Shown here: in pieces, positions 21,851 to 29,299 of the stretch
Layout: every line of letters begins with the position of its first letter
How positions within the stretch are numbered: the first letter of the stretch is position 1
Assembly: GCA_031416415.1 (NCBI GenBank)
Contig: JANOTP010000214.1
Location: 1-29,299 of the forward strand
Source of the DNA: JANYCO01 sp031416415
GTDB lineage: Bacteria; Bacteroidota; Bacteroidia; Cytophagales; Cytophagaceae
Direction: 5' to 3'
DNA: 29,299 bases
The notes under the pieces: model-generated
Seen by the model: only the letters and a program-made list of their open reading frames with translations
The model's database searches: none
Told to the model about the DNA's origin: nothing
Translations under genes and position numbers: made by a program

Positions 21851-22087
21851 TTATTGGATTTTTGCTTTTTGTTTTAATTTTTGCACTTCTAATTCAATTT
21901 TTTCCAAACAAACATTTTTACAATTCATTTCGGATTTAATTATTTCTTTCTCCAAATTATCCCTCAATAAAAAAGCCCTTTGCATAAGTTCGTCCGCATT
22001 AATATTTTCAAAAGGTATCTTCCCAATTAGCTCTAAGCAAAAATTAAAATATTGCACTTGCAATTGTTGAAGCCTGTTTCTATTCAT
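21851..22087 (-). CDS. Small helical protein, paralogue of the one at 27109-27363
   Basis: 78 residues, all predicted helix, charged and coiled-coil-like, no membrane segment or signal. Aligns along its length with the 84-residue protein at 27109-27363: RLQQLQVQYFNFCLELIGKI against RITKVQEEYFEFCLLLLQKI, then a shared ELxxxxxxxRDxLxxEI and a Glu/Lys-rich end. The family is unknown to me. It lies 19 bp after the delta-60-repeat gene and may be its operon partner, although its paralogue is coupled to an XRE regulator instead. Confidence 0.7.
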   Translation of the reverse strand: MNRNRLQQLQVQYFNFCLELIGKIPFENINADELMQRAFLLRDNLEKEIIKSEMNCKNVCLEKIELEVQKLKQKAKIQ

Positions 22088-22106
22088 AGAGAAAAAGACC
22101 TATAAC

Positions 22107-23579
22107 TTATTGCACACTCACCTTCTTGGTTCCTAATCCTCTATCGGTAGTAATAACAAAATTATACAAACCTTTTGGAAGTGAAGAAATGTCAATTTGT
22201 GTATTTCCTTCTTTAGTTTGTCTTAGTACCTCATTGCCCAAAACATCCAAAACCCGTACGTCTTCAATAGTATAGATGGAATTTAGATTTACGTAATGAT
22301 TAGAAGGGTTAGGAAACAAATTTATGCTTTGCGAAATAACGTCAGTCGTTATAATAGCAGTCACATCTGTAACGAAATTAGAAAGTACTCTTACCACTGC
22401 AAAATCATCATTTGTTCCATTATTAGAATGACCTGCTAATATAATTTTACTATCCGATTGTATAACAATACTTCTGGCTTCACTATTTCCACTTCCAATA
22501 ACTATATTAGCGTTCGCTTCAAGGCTTCCTGTACTTGATAACCTTGCTACTGCGAATGTACTTCTTGTACCATCAAAAGAATATCCTCCTAATATTATTT
22601 TGTTTGTGTTAGTATCTTCTGCAATTGAATAACAAATATCTGTAACATGGAAATTAACAGATTGTTTGCCATCAGTATCGAAAGTATTATCAATAGAACC
22701 ATCTGAATTAAGTCTGCATACTAAAAAATCGCTATTATCAGTTCCTCCAACAATTATTTTCCCGTCTTTCTGCATTCTTACAGAATTAGCTTTATCACTA
22801 TTTGAACCCATGTCTACTAAAACCAATCCATTAGTTCCAAAAGAATTATCCAGTATGCCATTCGTCAATACTCTCAGAATAGCAAAATCACTTGAATTAT
22901 TTCCAGCCACTACTATCTTACCATCACTTTGAATAGCGATAGAGTTTAAGGTATAGTTATTTATAACAACAATACCATTGCCACCAAATGAATTATCAAG
23001 TATGCCTGTGGTTGTTAATCTTATTATGCAAGGTACTCCGGAAGAATCCCCAACCAATACAATTTTATCATCTGATTGAATAGCCATCTCATTTACTATA
23101 TCAGAACTTGAACTGACAGTAACTACAGATTTACCACTAGTAGCATAACTTCCATCAGGGCTGCCATTGCTACCAATCAAACTTAATACAGCATAATCAA
23201 GATTAGTAAGATTATAGGTGTAACCAGAAAATATTAGGTTGTTGCTTGATAATAATCCTAAACTTATTCCTAGCCCTCCACCTGCTGTGATTGCTGACAA
23301 AATTTTACCATCCGAATCAAAACTATTGTCTAGCATTCCAGTAGTACTAAGACGAATAGCGGAAAAGTTAGCGTCTGCTCCAACCTGAGAATAACCACCA
23401 ACTACAATTTTCCCAGAATTATCAATAAGAACACTTCTTCCATTATCATTTGAAATTCCTATTGCAGTAGTAAATATTCCAGTACCATTAAAAGTTACAT
23501 CCAAATTCTGACAATGACTTGGCCTTATACATAGTAATGCACTTGAGAAAATTAAAATTATTTGAATACGTTTTTTCAT
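22107..23579 (-). CDS. Secreted delta-60-repeat protein with T9SS type A sorting domain
   Basis: 490 residues. Signal peptide MKKRIQIILIFSSALLCIRP...CQ. Residues ~25-400 comprise about seven repeats of ~50 residues with GKIVVGG, AIRLSTTGMLDNSFDSDGKI and similar signatures, the delta-60 repeat pattern, probably a beta-propeller. The C-terminal ~75 residues form a T9SS sorting domain (INLFPNPSNHYVNLNSI...LPKGLYNFVITTDRGLGTKKVSVQ). Likely a surface protein. Separated by only 12 bp from the large T9SS gene upstream, so same operon. Confidence 0.85.
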   Translation of the reverse strand: MKKRIQIILIFSSALLCIRPSHCQNLDVTFNGTGIFTTAIGISNDNGRSVLIDNSGKIVVGGYSQVGADANFSAIRLSTTGMLDNSFDSDGKILSAITAGGGLGISLGLLSSNNLIFSGYTYNLTNLDYAVLSLIGSNGSPDGSYATSGKSVVTVSSSSDIVNEMAIQSDDKIVLVGDSSGVPCIIRLTTTGILDNSFGGNGIVVINNYTLNSIAIQSDGKIVVAGNNSSDFAILRVLTNGILDNSFGTNGLVLVDMGSNSDKANSVRMQKDGKIIVGGTDNSDFLVCRLNSDGSIDNTFDTDGKQSVNFHVTDICYSIAEDTNTNKIILGGYSFDGTRSTFAVARLSSTGSLEANANIVIGSGNSEARSIVIQSDSKIILAGHSNNGTNDDFAVVRVLSNFVTDVTAIITTDVISQSINLFPNPSNHYVNLNSIYTIEDVRVLDVLGNEVLRQTKEGNTQIDISSLPKGLYNFVITTDRGLGTKKVSVQ

Positions 23580-23591
23580 TATATTTTCTGC

Positions 23592-26500
23592 TTATTTAAT
23601 TATAAGTATTTTTTTATTAATAACTATCCCTTTTTCATCAGAAATAGATAAATAGTATAAGTTATTATTTAGTCCTTCAGTTTCCAATTTACCAATTTGT
23701 TCACCTTTTTCAAATTCACCATTTCTGATTGGTGTTCCAATATTGTCTAGTAAAACCCATTTGCAATTAGCTGTAATAGGAAATTTAAAATCTATACTTA
23801 TTATATCAGATGCGGGATTTGGGTAAATTTCAATTTCTCTCACATTATCTGAATTTATATCCCTATTAGAAGCAACTACTACGATGGTTCCTGAATTTCC
23901 ATTACCCTTTTTCTGTGCAGCTTGATAAATTTCTTTTGAACTATAATTTTGAACATAAGAAACAACTCTTAAATTATTCCTATTTGCTGGAGAAATATAG
24001 GAACCATCACTCAATCGGTAATTCCAAGAATGGCTATAATATAATGCATCACCCTTTATCCAAGTTTTAGAAATAAAATCTCCTGCGGCATCAGGCAACA
24101 TTTTACGCATAACATGATAATAATTTTTTGAATTAGTATTGTTATAAATAGTATCTTCTATAATGTGTGTTTGCAAAACAAGATAACCTGAAAAATTCTC
24201 TTTAGCCGTTATTTTGACATTCGTCTGCATTGTACTTGCACTGAAATTGTTAGTCATATCTATATCAAAATAAACATCCTTTAGAGATGCTCTGTCAATA
24301 TCCGACACATCTAGACTATCAATACCATCATTTAAAATGAAATCAGGACCATATAAATTTTTAGCATAATTAGTCCTCCCATCTAAAATAGTATGAGGAT
24401 CATAACTGATTCCATAGTATAAAACTCTAGAACTTGGATCCGCTGGATTTTGAGTATTAAAATTATCAGCATAAGGAAAACTTGTGTGCAAATGAATTGC
24501 TGCTAAATCCAAAGGCCTATTATTATATATTGTATTTACAGAATCATCAGCTCTGGGACACCCTATTCCTGTACAAAGATTAGAGGCTGTTGTAAAATGC
24601 TCTAATACTACTAATTTTTGTCTATCACCAATCCACACGCTATCAATTGCCATTCCAGCATTTAGCTGGGTAGCTGTACTTGAGCCAAAAGCAATTCTCA
24701 ATTTAACAGTTGATTGTCCTGCAAGACTTTGTAAGCCAATCTTCGCAGTCCTCCACCCTCCATAATTACTCATCCAAGCATCACTTGTACTTAGTGCTTC
24801 AGGAAAATTATCTACACCATTATTTCCTATATCATCATACCAATTTAAGCCATCTCCTTTTTTTCCTATCTGTGTCCATGTATTCCCATTATCAGTAGAA
24901 GCTTCTAAAATTGCTCCTGCATTAACATCAGTTTGTAACCATATTTTTAACATTATCATGGGTTTCGTAAGCCCTGTAAAATCAAAACAAGGACTATTTA
25001 GATATGAATGCTCATTAATATTATATGAACCTGATAATCCAGTAACCCATACATTTCTTCCAGAAGTATTAATAGCCCCCGCACTTGTCCCCCATCCCCA
25101 ACTTGGATTAGTTGTATTGTCGTAAGACCATCCCTGATTACTTGAAGCAAAGTTAACTTGATATGGATTAGCCGTATTTGGAGAAAAACTTGGCAAAGTA
25201 AAAACCCTTATTAAGGTATCGTCTACACATCCTTTATCGGTTGTTACTGTCAACCTTGAATAGTATGTAGAAGCTGCGGGATATATGTTCGTAGGACTTA
25301 ATGTAGTATTATCAATTATTGTATTGTTGTCAAAATCCCACTCATTTAAAGAAATAATGGAACTCCCTGAAATCGTACTGATATTCGTAAAGTTTACATT
25401 ATTTGTCCCGCAATTATTTTCCCATGTATAGCTTGCCATAGGTATTTTTCCTACTGTTGTAGTAATTCCAGTAGATGTTGTTGGACAGGTAGCAACTCCA
25501 TTATCTACTGTTACAGAAATTATATCTCCGTTACTAATGTTACTTGCAGTATAACTGTTAGTAATGTTTGGCCCTTGTATACCATTGGTGTTTTTTAGAA
25601 ATAAATAGCGGTTAGCTGTACCAGATGTATTTGCCGTGAAAGTGATAGCATCTCCTTCACAAATAATATTATCTGCATCACTACTCGTAAACAATACTGT
25701 CGGTGCTGCTACTACATTGACAGGAGTAGTAGCAGGAAAACTGCAACCACTAACAACCATCGTATACGTTATTACTTGATTTCCTGCCCTTGCTGTTGAG
25801 GGTGAAAAGTTAGAACCTGAAACTCCATTCCCTGTTAATGTTCCTCCCACAGGACTTGTCAGAATTGAAAAGCTACCCGCTGTATTACTACATACCAAAG
25901 ATGGGAGTCCACTAACAGAAACAGTGGGATTAGGATTTGCAATTACAGTCATTGTTATTACAGAAGAGGTATCAGGACAAGTTAGATTTCCATTGTCTGA
26001 TACTACCATTATTTGGTCCCCATCGTTTAATGCTGTAGTAGTATACAAGGGCGAAGTTGACAATGCAGTCGCTGGAATATTGTTTTTATAAAATTGATAC
26101 CTTTTACCGCTTCCTGTGGATGTACCAGTAAAGGTTACTGATTGTAATGGACAAATTGTATTGTCCGCATCGTTACTTGATATGGATACCGTAGGACTCG
26201 TTTTTACCAACACATCAAGTATAGACTGATTTGTACATAGGCCACCGTTAAGTACAGAATAGGTTAGAGTATTTATACTCGCTGGAATCATAAATGCATT
26301 AAATAAATTTCCAGTTACCCCTGCTCCACTCCAAGTTCCTCCTAAGGGAGTTGCGGTCAAGGTATTGTTTACATTTTCCCTATTGCAATAATAAGGGTCA
26401 GGAGTATATGTGATAGTGGGAGCTGGATTAGGTACGCTGGTTAAGGTTCCATGGGGCAAATTGTTTGCTGCCATATTACCATTTTGAATATGATTACCTG

Positions 26501-26936
26501 TAGGATATGTTGATGTTATTCTATAGAGAGGGGCACTAGTTGCAGCACTTGTCGTTGCCCTAATTTGAAGTCCTGTAATTACAATTGAATCAATACTAGT
26601 CATAGAAGCAGTTGCAACGCTTATAGTAAATATAAGATTATTGCCACTAAATGTACCCAGGTTGGAAGTAGAGATATCAGCTCCATAAGCTGCAATATTC
26701 CAAGTCCCATAATTCCCCAATTCGTAACCGTTTGGAATTTCGATTTCATAAGCCCTCCAAAACTCTTCAGCGAAAGCACCGACAACGGTTTCCTTAATTA
26801 CAAACGAACCTGTTTGCAATACAAAGTCTCCTGCCTGACACATTGGTGGGAAAGTAAATGGCTTCACCACTACCTGAGCATTTGCGCTCAAGGAACCCAT
26901 AATAAATAATGTATAAACTAGTAGAATTTTTTTCAT
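23592..26936 (-). CDS. Large multidomain T9SS surface protein (Ig-like, PKD and Omp28-like domains)
   Basis: 1114 residues. Signal peptide (VYTLFIMGSLSANAQ). Residues ~30-550 contain Ig-like repeats with NTICPLQSVTFTGTSTGSGK, NIICEGDAITFTANTSGTAN and a PKD-like unit (INEWDFDN-type: SLNEWDFDNNTIIDNTTLS). Residues ~600-770 resemble a MAM/jelly-roll module (ASTDNGNTWTQIG, GWRTAKIGLQ). Residues ~775-1010 (KLVVLEHFTTASNLCTGIGC, then IHLHTSFPYADNF) resemble Omp28-type thioredoxin-like outer-membrane domains. The last ~85 residues are a T9SS sorting domain (IEIYPNPASDIISIDF). Probably a surface adhesin; enzymatic role unproven. First of the T9SS pair. Confidence 0.85.
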   Translation of the reverse strand: MKKILLVYTLFIMGSLSANAQVVVKPFTFPPMCQAGDFVLQTGSFVIKETVVGAFAEEFWRAYEIEIPNGYELGNYGTWNIAAYGADISTSNLGTFSGNNLIFTISVATASMTSIDSIVITGLQIRATTSAATSAPLYRITSTYPTGNHIQNGNMAANNLPHGTLTSVPNPAPTITYTPDPYYCNRENVNNTLTATPLGGTWSGAGVTGNLFNAFMIPASINTLTYSVLNGGLCTNQSILDVLVKTSPTVSISSNDADNTICPLQSVTFTGTSTGSGKRYQFYKNNIPATALSTSPLYTTTALNDGDQIMVVSDNGNLTCPDTSSVITMTVIANPNPTVSVSGLPSLVCSNTAGSFSILTSPVGGTLTGNGVSGSNFSPSTARAGNQVITYTMVVSGCSFPATTPVNVVAAPTVLFTSSDADNIICEGDAITFTANTSGTANRYLFLKNTNGIQGPNITNSYTASNISNGDIISVTVDNGVATCPTTSTGITTTVGKIPMASYTWENNCGTNNVNFTNISTISGSSIISLNEWDFDNNTIIDNTTLSPTNIYPAASTYYSRLTVTTDKGCVDDTLIRVFTLPSFSPNTANPYQVNFASSNQGWSYDNTTNPSWGWGTSAGAINTSGRNVWVTGLSGSYNINEHSYLNSPCFDFTGLTKPMIMLKIWLQTDVNAGAILEASTDNGNTWTQIGKKGDGLNWYDDIGNNGVDNFPEALSTSDAWMSNYGGWRTAKIGLQSLAGQSTVKLRIAFGSSTATQLNAGMAIDSVWIGDRQKLVVLEHFTTASNLCTGIGCPRADDSVNTIYNNRPLDLAAIHLHTSFPYADNFNTQNPADPSSRVLYYGISYDPHTILDGRTNYAKNLYGPDFILNDGIDSLDVSDIDRASLKDVYFDIDMTNNFSASTMQTNVKITAKENFSGYLVLQTHIIEDTIYNNTNSKNYYHVMRKMLPDAAGDFISKTWIKGDALYYSHSWNYRLSDGSYISPANRNNLRVVSYVQNYSSKEIYQAAQKKGNGNSGTIVVVASNRDINSDNVREIEIYPNPASDIISIDFKFPITANCKWVLLDNIGTPIRNGEFEKGEQIGKLETEGLNNNLYYLSISDEKGIVINKKILIIK

Positions 26937-27032
26937 CGCAACATTTAAGAGTTATATTTCATATAAATTCCATATTGGAGTTGGCATAGCTGACCACGTT
27001 ATGCAAATCTCTTTCTAATAACTTGTTTTGTC

Positions 27033-27076
27033 AATGACCCAAAAGAGTCATTTTTCTTCAACTTTTTTGGGTCATT
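27033..27076. repeat. 12-bp inverted repeat between the 84-aa gene and the large T9SS gene
   Basis: AATGACCCAAAA (27033-27044) and TTTTGGGTCATT (27065-27076), perfect, with a 20-base loop. The loop contains GAGTCATT, which can pair alternatively with the left arm (TGAC...GTCA). No T-run directly follows on the minus strand. Could be a leader structure of the large T9SS gene or a weak terminator. Confidence 0.5.
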
Positions 27077-27108
27077 ATAAAAAAAAGCCAAAAATATCTT
27101 GTATTAAT

Positions 27109-27363
27109 TTAATCTTCTCTTCTTCTGCTATTCTCTTGAGTTATTCTTAGCTTTTCTATCTCTGCTTCTACCTCTTTTATTAATTCTCCTTTGAAACCTT
27201 TCATATAATTTATGATTTCGATTTTGAGTTCGTCTCTAAACTGATACATTTTTAACGATAGTTCATTTCGTTGAATTTCTTCATCCGGAATTTTCTGTAA
27301 CAACAATAAACAAAATTCAAAATATTCCTCCTGCACTTTAGTAATCCGGTTGTCAGTTACCAT
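27109..27363 (-). CDS. Small helical protein, paralogue of the one at 21851-22087, divergent from XRE regulator
   Basis: 84 residues, all-helical and charged, no signal or membrane segment. VQEEYFEFCLLLLQKIPDEE and FRDELKIEIINYMKGF align with the 78-residue paralogue. Family not recognised. A full Bacteroidota promoter lies upstream, with its -33 TTTG in the centre of the 28-bp palindrome and its -7 box TATATTTG 20 bases later. Expression is therefore probably repressed or controlled by the XRE protein divergently encoded at 27501. It may be a partner or antagonist of that regulator. Confidence 0.75.
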   Translation of the reverse strand: MVTDNRITKVQEEYFEFCLLLLQKIPDEEIQRNELSLKMYQFRDELKIEIINYMKGFKGELIKEVEAEIEKLRITQENSRRRED

Positions 27364-27426
27364 AAATTCTTAGCTGTAAAAATTAAACTCAATTTTAATT
27401 CTAAATATTAGGTCTGGATTAATGCT

Positions 27427-27472
27427 CAAATATATACAAGTTATTTCATTGTGGCAAATTTGCCACAATGAA
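27427..27472. promoter_or_regulatory. 28-bp perfect palindrome and promoter between the 84-aa gene and the XRE gene
   Basis: The palindrome at 27445-27472 has half-site TTCATTGTGGCAAA and is perfect over 28 bp. Minus strand: TTTG of the palindrome centre, 20 bases, then TATATTTG (27434-27427), an exact -33/-7 pair driving the 84-aa gene. Because the centre AAATTT is symmetric, the plus strand also gets a TTTG 40 bp upstream of the XRE ATG. Probable XRE operator for both directions. Confidence 0.75.
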
Positions 27473-27500
27473 TTTTAGCGTTTTTGTCCATCATTAACGG

Positions 27501-27755
27501 ATGGAACGAAAAGGGAAATATCTTAGAACGGAAGAAGAATTAAAGGCCTTTGGAACCAGAATGAGGTTTTTAAGAACCAAGAAGGGAATGACTATGCAGG
27601 AATTAGCGGATTTGAGTGATATAGAATATAGTCAGATAAGCAGAATTGAAAGGGGCATTATTAATACCAGTCTAAGTAATGTCTTCACTATTGCCAAGAT
27701 ATTAGAGATAGAACCAAAAGAACTATTTGATTTAAAAAATAAGACATCGACATAG
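27501..27755 (+). CDS. XRE-family transcriptional regulator
   Basis: 84 residues, essentially one Cro/C1 helix-turn-helix: FGTRMRFLRTKKGMTMQELA then DLSDIEYSQISRIERGIINT and NVFTIAKILEIEPKELFDL. No sensor domain. Small single-domain XRE proteins of this kind control element maintenance, restriction-modification or toxin genes. The 28-bp palindrome just upstream is the natural operator candidate. No methylase or nuclease is visible in the window, so a restriction-modification controller role is not supported here. Confidence 0.9.
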   Translation: MERKGKYLRTEEELKAFGTRMRFLRTKKGMTMQELADLSDIEYSQISRIERGIINTSLSNVFTIAKILEIEPKELFDLKNKTST

Positions 27756-27864
27756 AAATATTAATTGTCAAAAAATAATCAAATAAAATATCATTTTTAG
27801 CATACTAATATAAATACCCCTCACGTTTATTTAAGAGTTATGGACAATAATTTTTATACTCTTA

Positions 27865-28752
27865 ATGATAACACGGGTGAAAGAAAGATGGGAACTTCTG
27901 GAGCAGGAGTTGGCACAGATTGAAGAGCAGGAATCCGATCTTGTTTACAGATACAAGCAAATGCTAGACATTGTTAAGTTTTATTGCAACGAAATCTGTC
28001 AGCTTTATGATACGGAGAATTGCTATACGCTTTCTGATGAAATTAAATTTTTCAAAGAGTGGAAACCGCTCTTTCAGAGTCGTCAGTATTATTTCACCGA
28101 AATGCTCCGTATAGAGACAGAAATCAATGCGCTTCAGGTTTCTAAAAAAAAGAAATATTTCAAAAAAGAACTCTGCAAACTAAAAGACCATTGCCACCAT
28201 AACAGGCATATATATAAATACCTTCGTACAAACAGCAAGGAATTTGACCATTTGTATTTTACAAAACTTAAACCGAATCAATCTAAATACGATGACCAAG
28301 GAGAGAGTACTATTATTGAAGATGGGTATTCTTCCCTTTATGATTCAATGGCGGCCAAAATAAAAGCAAATGAATTGTTAAAGAAAAAATACGAAGATGA
28401 ACTAAGTATAATTACTAATATCCCCAGCGAAAAACTTTCTGATATTTATGGTAAAGCCATTCCATTCCAGATTTCAAATATGAAATGGACGGAATCCAAA
28501 GCGGCTGCCGTAGAACTTCTGTACAGCCTTTACCTGACTAAAGTCTTTAATAATGGCAAGTCAGACCTTGCCGACTATATACGTTATGGGGAGCAAATCA
28601 TGGGAATACCTTTAAAAGAAACGTTTTATAAAACCTACAACGAAATCAAACAGCGTAACGACCGTATACGTTTTATTCAAACCCTTTCGGAAAAACTGGA
28701 AGAAAAAATGAACAGCGACGATGAAAAAGACCCATTACCCAGAAAAAAATAA
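27865..28752 (+). CDS. rteC: RteC-domain protein, conjugative element excision regulator family
   Basis: 295 residues. The long N-terminal helical region (1-200) is charged and coiled-coil-like. The C-terminal ~85 residues are the conserved RteC part: KWTESKAAAVELLYSLYLTK then VFNNGKSDLADYI, ETFYKTYNEIKQRNDRIRFI and QTLSEKLEEKM. In CTnDOT-type elements RteC activates the excision operon. Its presence suggests the right side of this window belongs to, or borders, an integrative conjugative element. No integrase, Tra or Mob gene lies within the window, so the element is not delimited. Same strand as the XRE gene, 109 bp downstream. Confidence 0.85.
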   Translation: MITRVKERWELLEQELAQIEEQESDLVYRYKQMLDIVKFYCNEICQLYDTENCYTLSDEIKFFKEWKPLFQSRQYYFTEMLRIETEINALQVSKKKKYFKKELCKLKDHCHHNRHIYKYLRTNSKEFDHLYFTKLKPNQSKYDDQGESTIIEDGYSSLYDSMAAKIKANELLKKKYEDELSIITNIPSEKLSDIYGKAIPFQISNMKWTESKAAAVELLYSLYLTKVFNNGKSDLADYIRYGEQIMGIPLKETFYKTYNEIKQRNDRIRFIQTLSEKLEEKMNSDDEKDPLPRKK

Positions 28753-28798
28753 ACGGGTTCTTGTTTAAGAACTTATAGAATGTAATTTTAACAGACCA

Positions 28799-29188
28799 AT
28801 GATAAACGACATAGAAAAATTTTTGAAAGACAATTATTTTTTCAGGGACAGTCCGCTTCTGAATATTGACATATCTAATGGAGGAACTACTGTTTCTCTT
28901 ATGATAGATTACAGGCTCGATGATGAAGGAAACATATCACCTCTATATGAAAAAAATCATTTTTGGCTGAGTTTTGAAACCGTAGAAAAATTCTACCAGG
29001 ATAATACCGGAATCAAGGGAGGGAAAGTATCCAATAAAATCCATTCCATGACTTATAAGAATTCCCCTGACAACAACGTACATTCCATTGTCCTGTTATT
29101 TTCCGATGAAAGACGTATTGAAGTTTCCTTTCATCAACTGGTATATTCTCCATATTCTTACGATGCAGAGGAAATCACTATTAAATAA
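28799..29188 (+). CDS. Hypothetical protein downstream of rteC
   Basis: 129 residues, soluble, acidic to neutral, mixed alpha/beta (DISNGGTTVSLMIDYRLDDE, SIVLLFSDERRIEVSFHQL). No signal peptide, membrane segment or motif I can name. It begins 46 bp after rteC in the same direction and is probably co-transcribed with it. The coding character is good, with an intact start and stop. Function unknown. Confidence 0.7.
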   Translation: MINDIEKFLKDNYFFRDSPLLNIDISNGGTTVSLMIDYRLDDEGNISPLYEKNHFWLSFETVEKFYQDNTGIKGGKVSNKIHSMTYKNSPDNNVHSIVLLFSDERRIEVSFHQLVYSPYSYDAEEITIK

Positions 29189-29246
29189 TATTCCTTAATC
29201 ATTTCTATTTATAATATCCATCTTTTTACTGCTCACTTTTAATCGA

Positions 29247-29277
29247 TTTTCACCAATCCCTCATGGTTTTCACCAAT
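29247..29277. repeat. Two 11-bp direct repeats with a 20-bp period at the right edge
   Basis: TTTTCACCAAT at 29247-29257 and again at 29267-29277. The 20-bp period would place both on nearly the same face of the helix. They follow the rteC-linked gene and the window ends 22 bp later, so more copies could lie outside. Possible iterons or recombinase/regulator binding sites; this is not shown. Confidence 0.45.
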
Positions 29278-29299
29278 ATTTAACTCTATAACACCGCTC

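Noticed and set aside
27501..27755. XRE protein as a restriction-modification controller protein
   Set aside because: No methyltransferase or endonuclease gene is present in the window; neighbours point to a conjugative element.

Overview
The window looks like an accessory region of a Bacteroidota chromosome, most likely Flavobacteriia or a close relative. The support is low GC, at least three complete secreted proteins with type A type IX secretion (T9SS) C-terminal sorting domains (YPNP-type), signal peptides cleaved next to Gln (SAQ, NAQ), TTTG / TAnnTTTG-type promoters and an RteC-type conjugative-element regulator. I cannot name the species. No rRNA, tRNA or CRISPR array was recognised.

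Layout. (1) 1-3438, minus: a large secreted parallel beta-helix protein whose C-terminus runs off the left edge. (2) 3770-8722: a cassette-like array. Small unrelated genes (a YD-like secreted protein on the plus strand, a higB-higA toxin-antitoxin pair, a small membrane protein, a 12-TPR secreted protein) are separated by five copies of one ~65-bp element. Each copy lies in the same orientation and is followed on the minus strand by an intrinsic terminator. Four copies are good and the fifth, next to the arsenic region, is divergent. Short coding-like remnants sit at some junctions. (3) 8880-21351, minus: a large arsenic island. The upstream half is arsR, arsM, arsN2-like, arsC and acr3 (cytoplasmic sensing, methylation, reduction, efflux). 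The downstream half is exported: a PhoX-like T9SS protein, a di-haem peroxidase with an imelysin-like N-terminus, a Rieske lipoprotein, two exported ArsC-type reductases, a DsbD/CcdA-thioredoxin protein and a DUF2490-type outer-membrane protein. (4) 21657-27363, minus: two large T9SS proteins bracketed by two paralogous ~80-aa coiled-coil proteins. (5) 27501-29299, plus: an XRE regulator divergent from one of the small proteins across a 28-bp perfect palindrome, then RteC and an unknown protein, suggesting an integrative conjugative element.

How they work together. The palindrome CGYAATATTRCG occurs upstream of arsR (overlapping its -7 box), upstream of arsM and twice upstream of the exported arsC-arsC-dsbD-DUF2490 operon. 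One ArsR regulon therefore probably joins cytoplasmic detoxification with an exported arsenate-reduction branch, in which DsbD could bring electrons across the membrane to the exported ArsC enzymes. This arrangement and the repeat-bounded cassette array are the two most notable things in the window.
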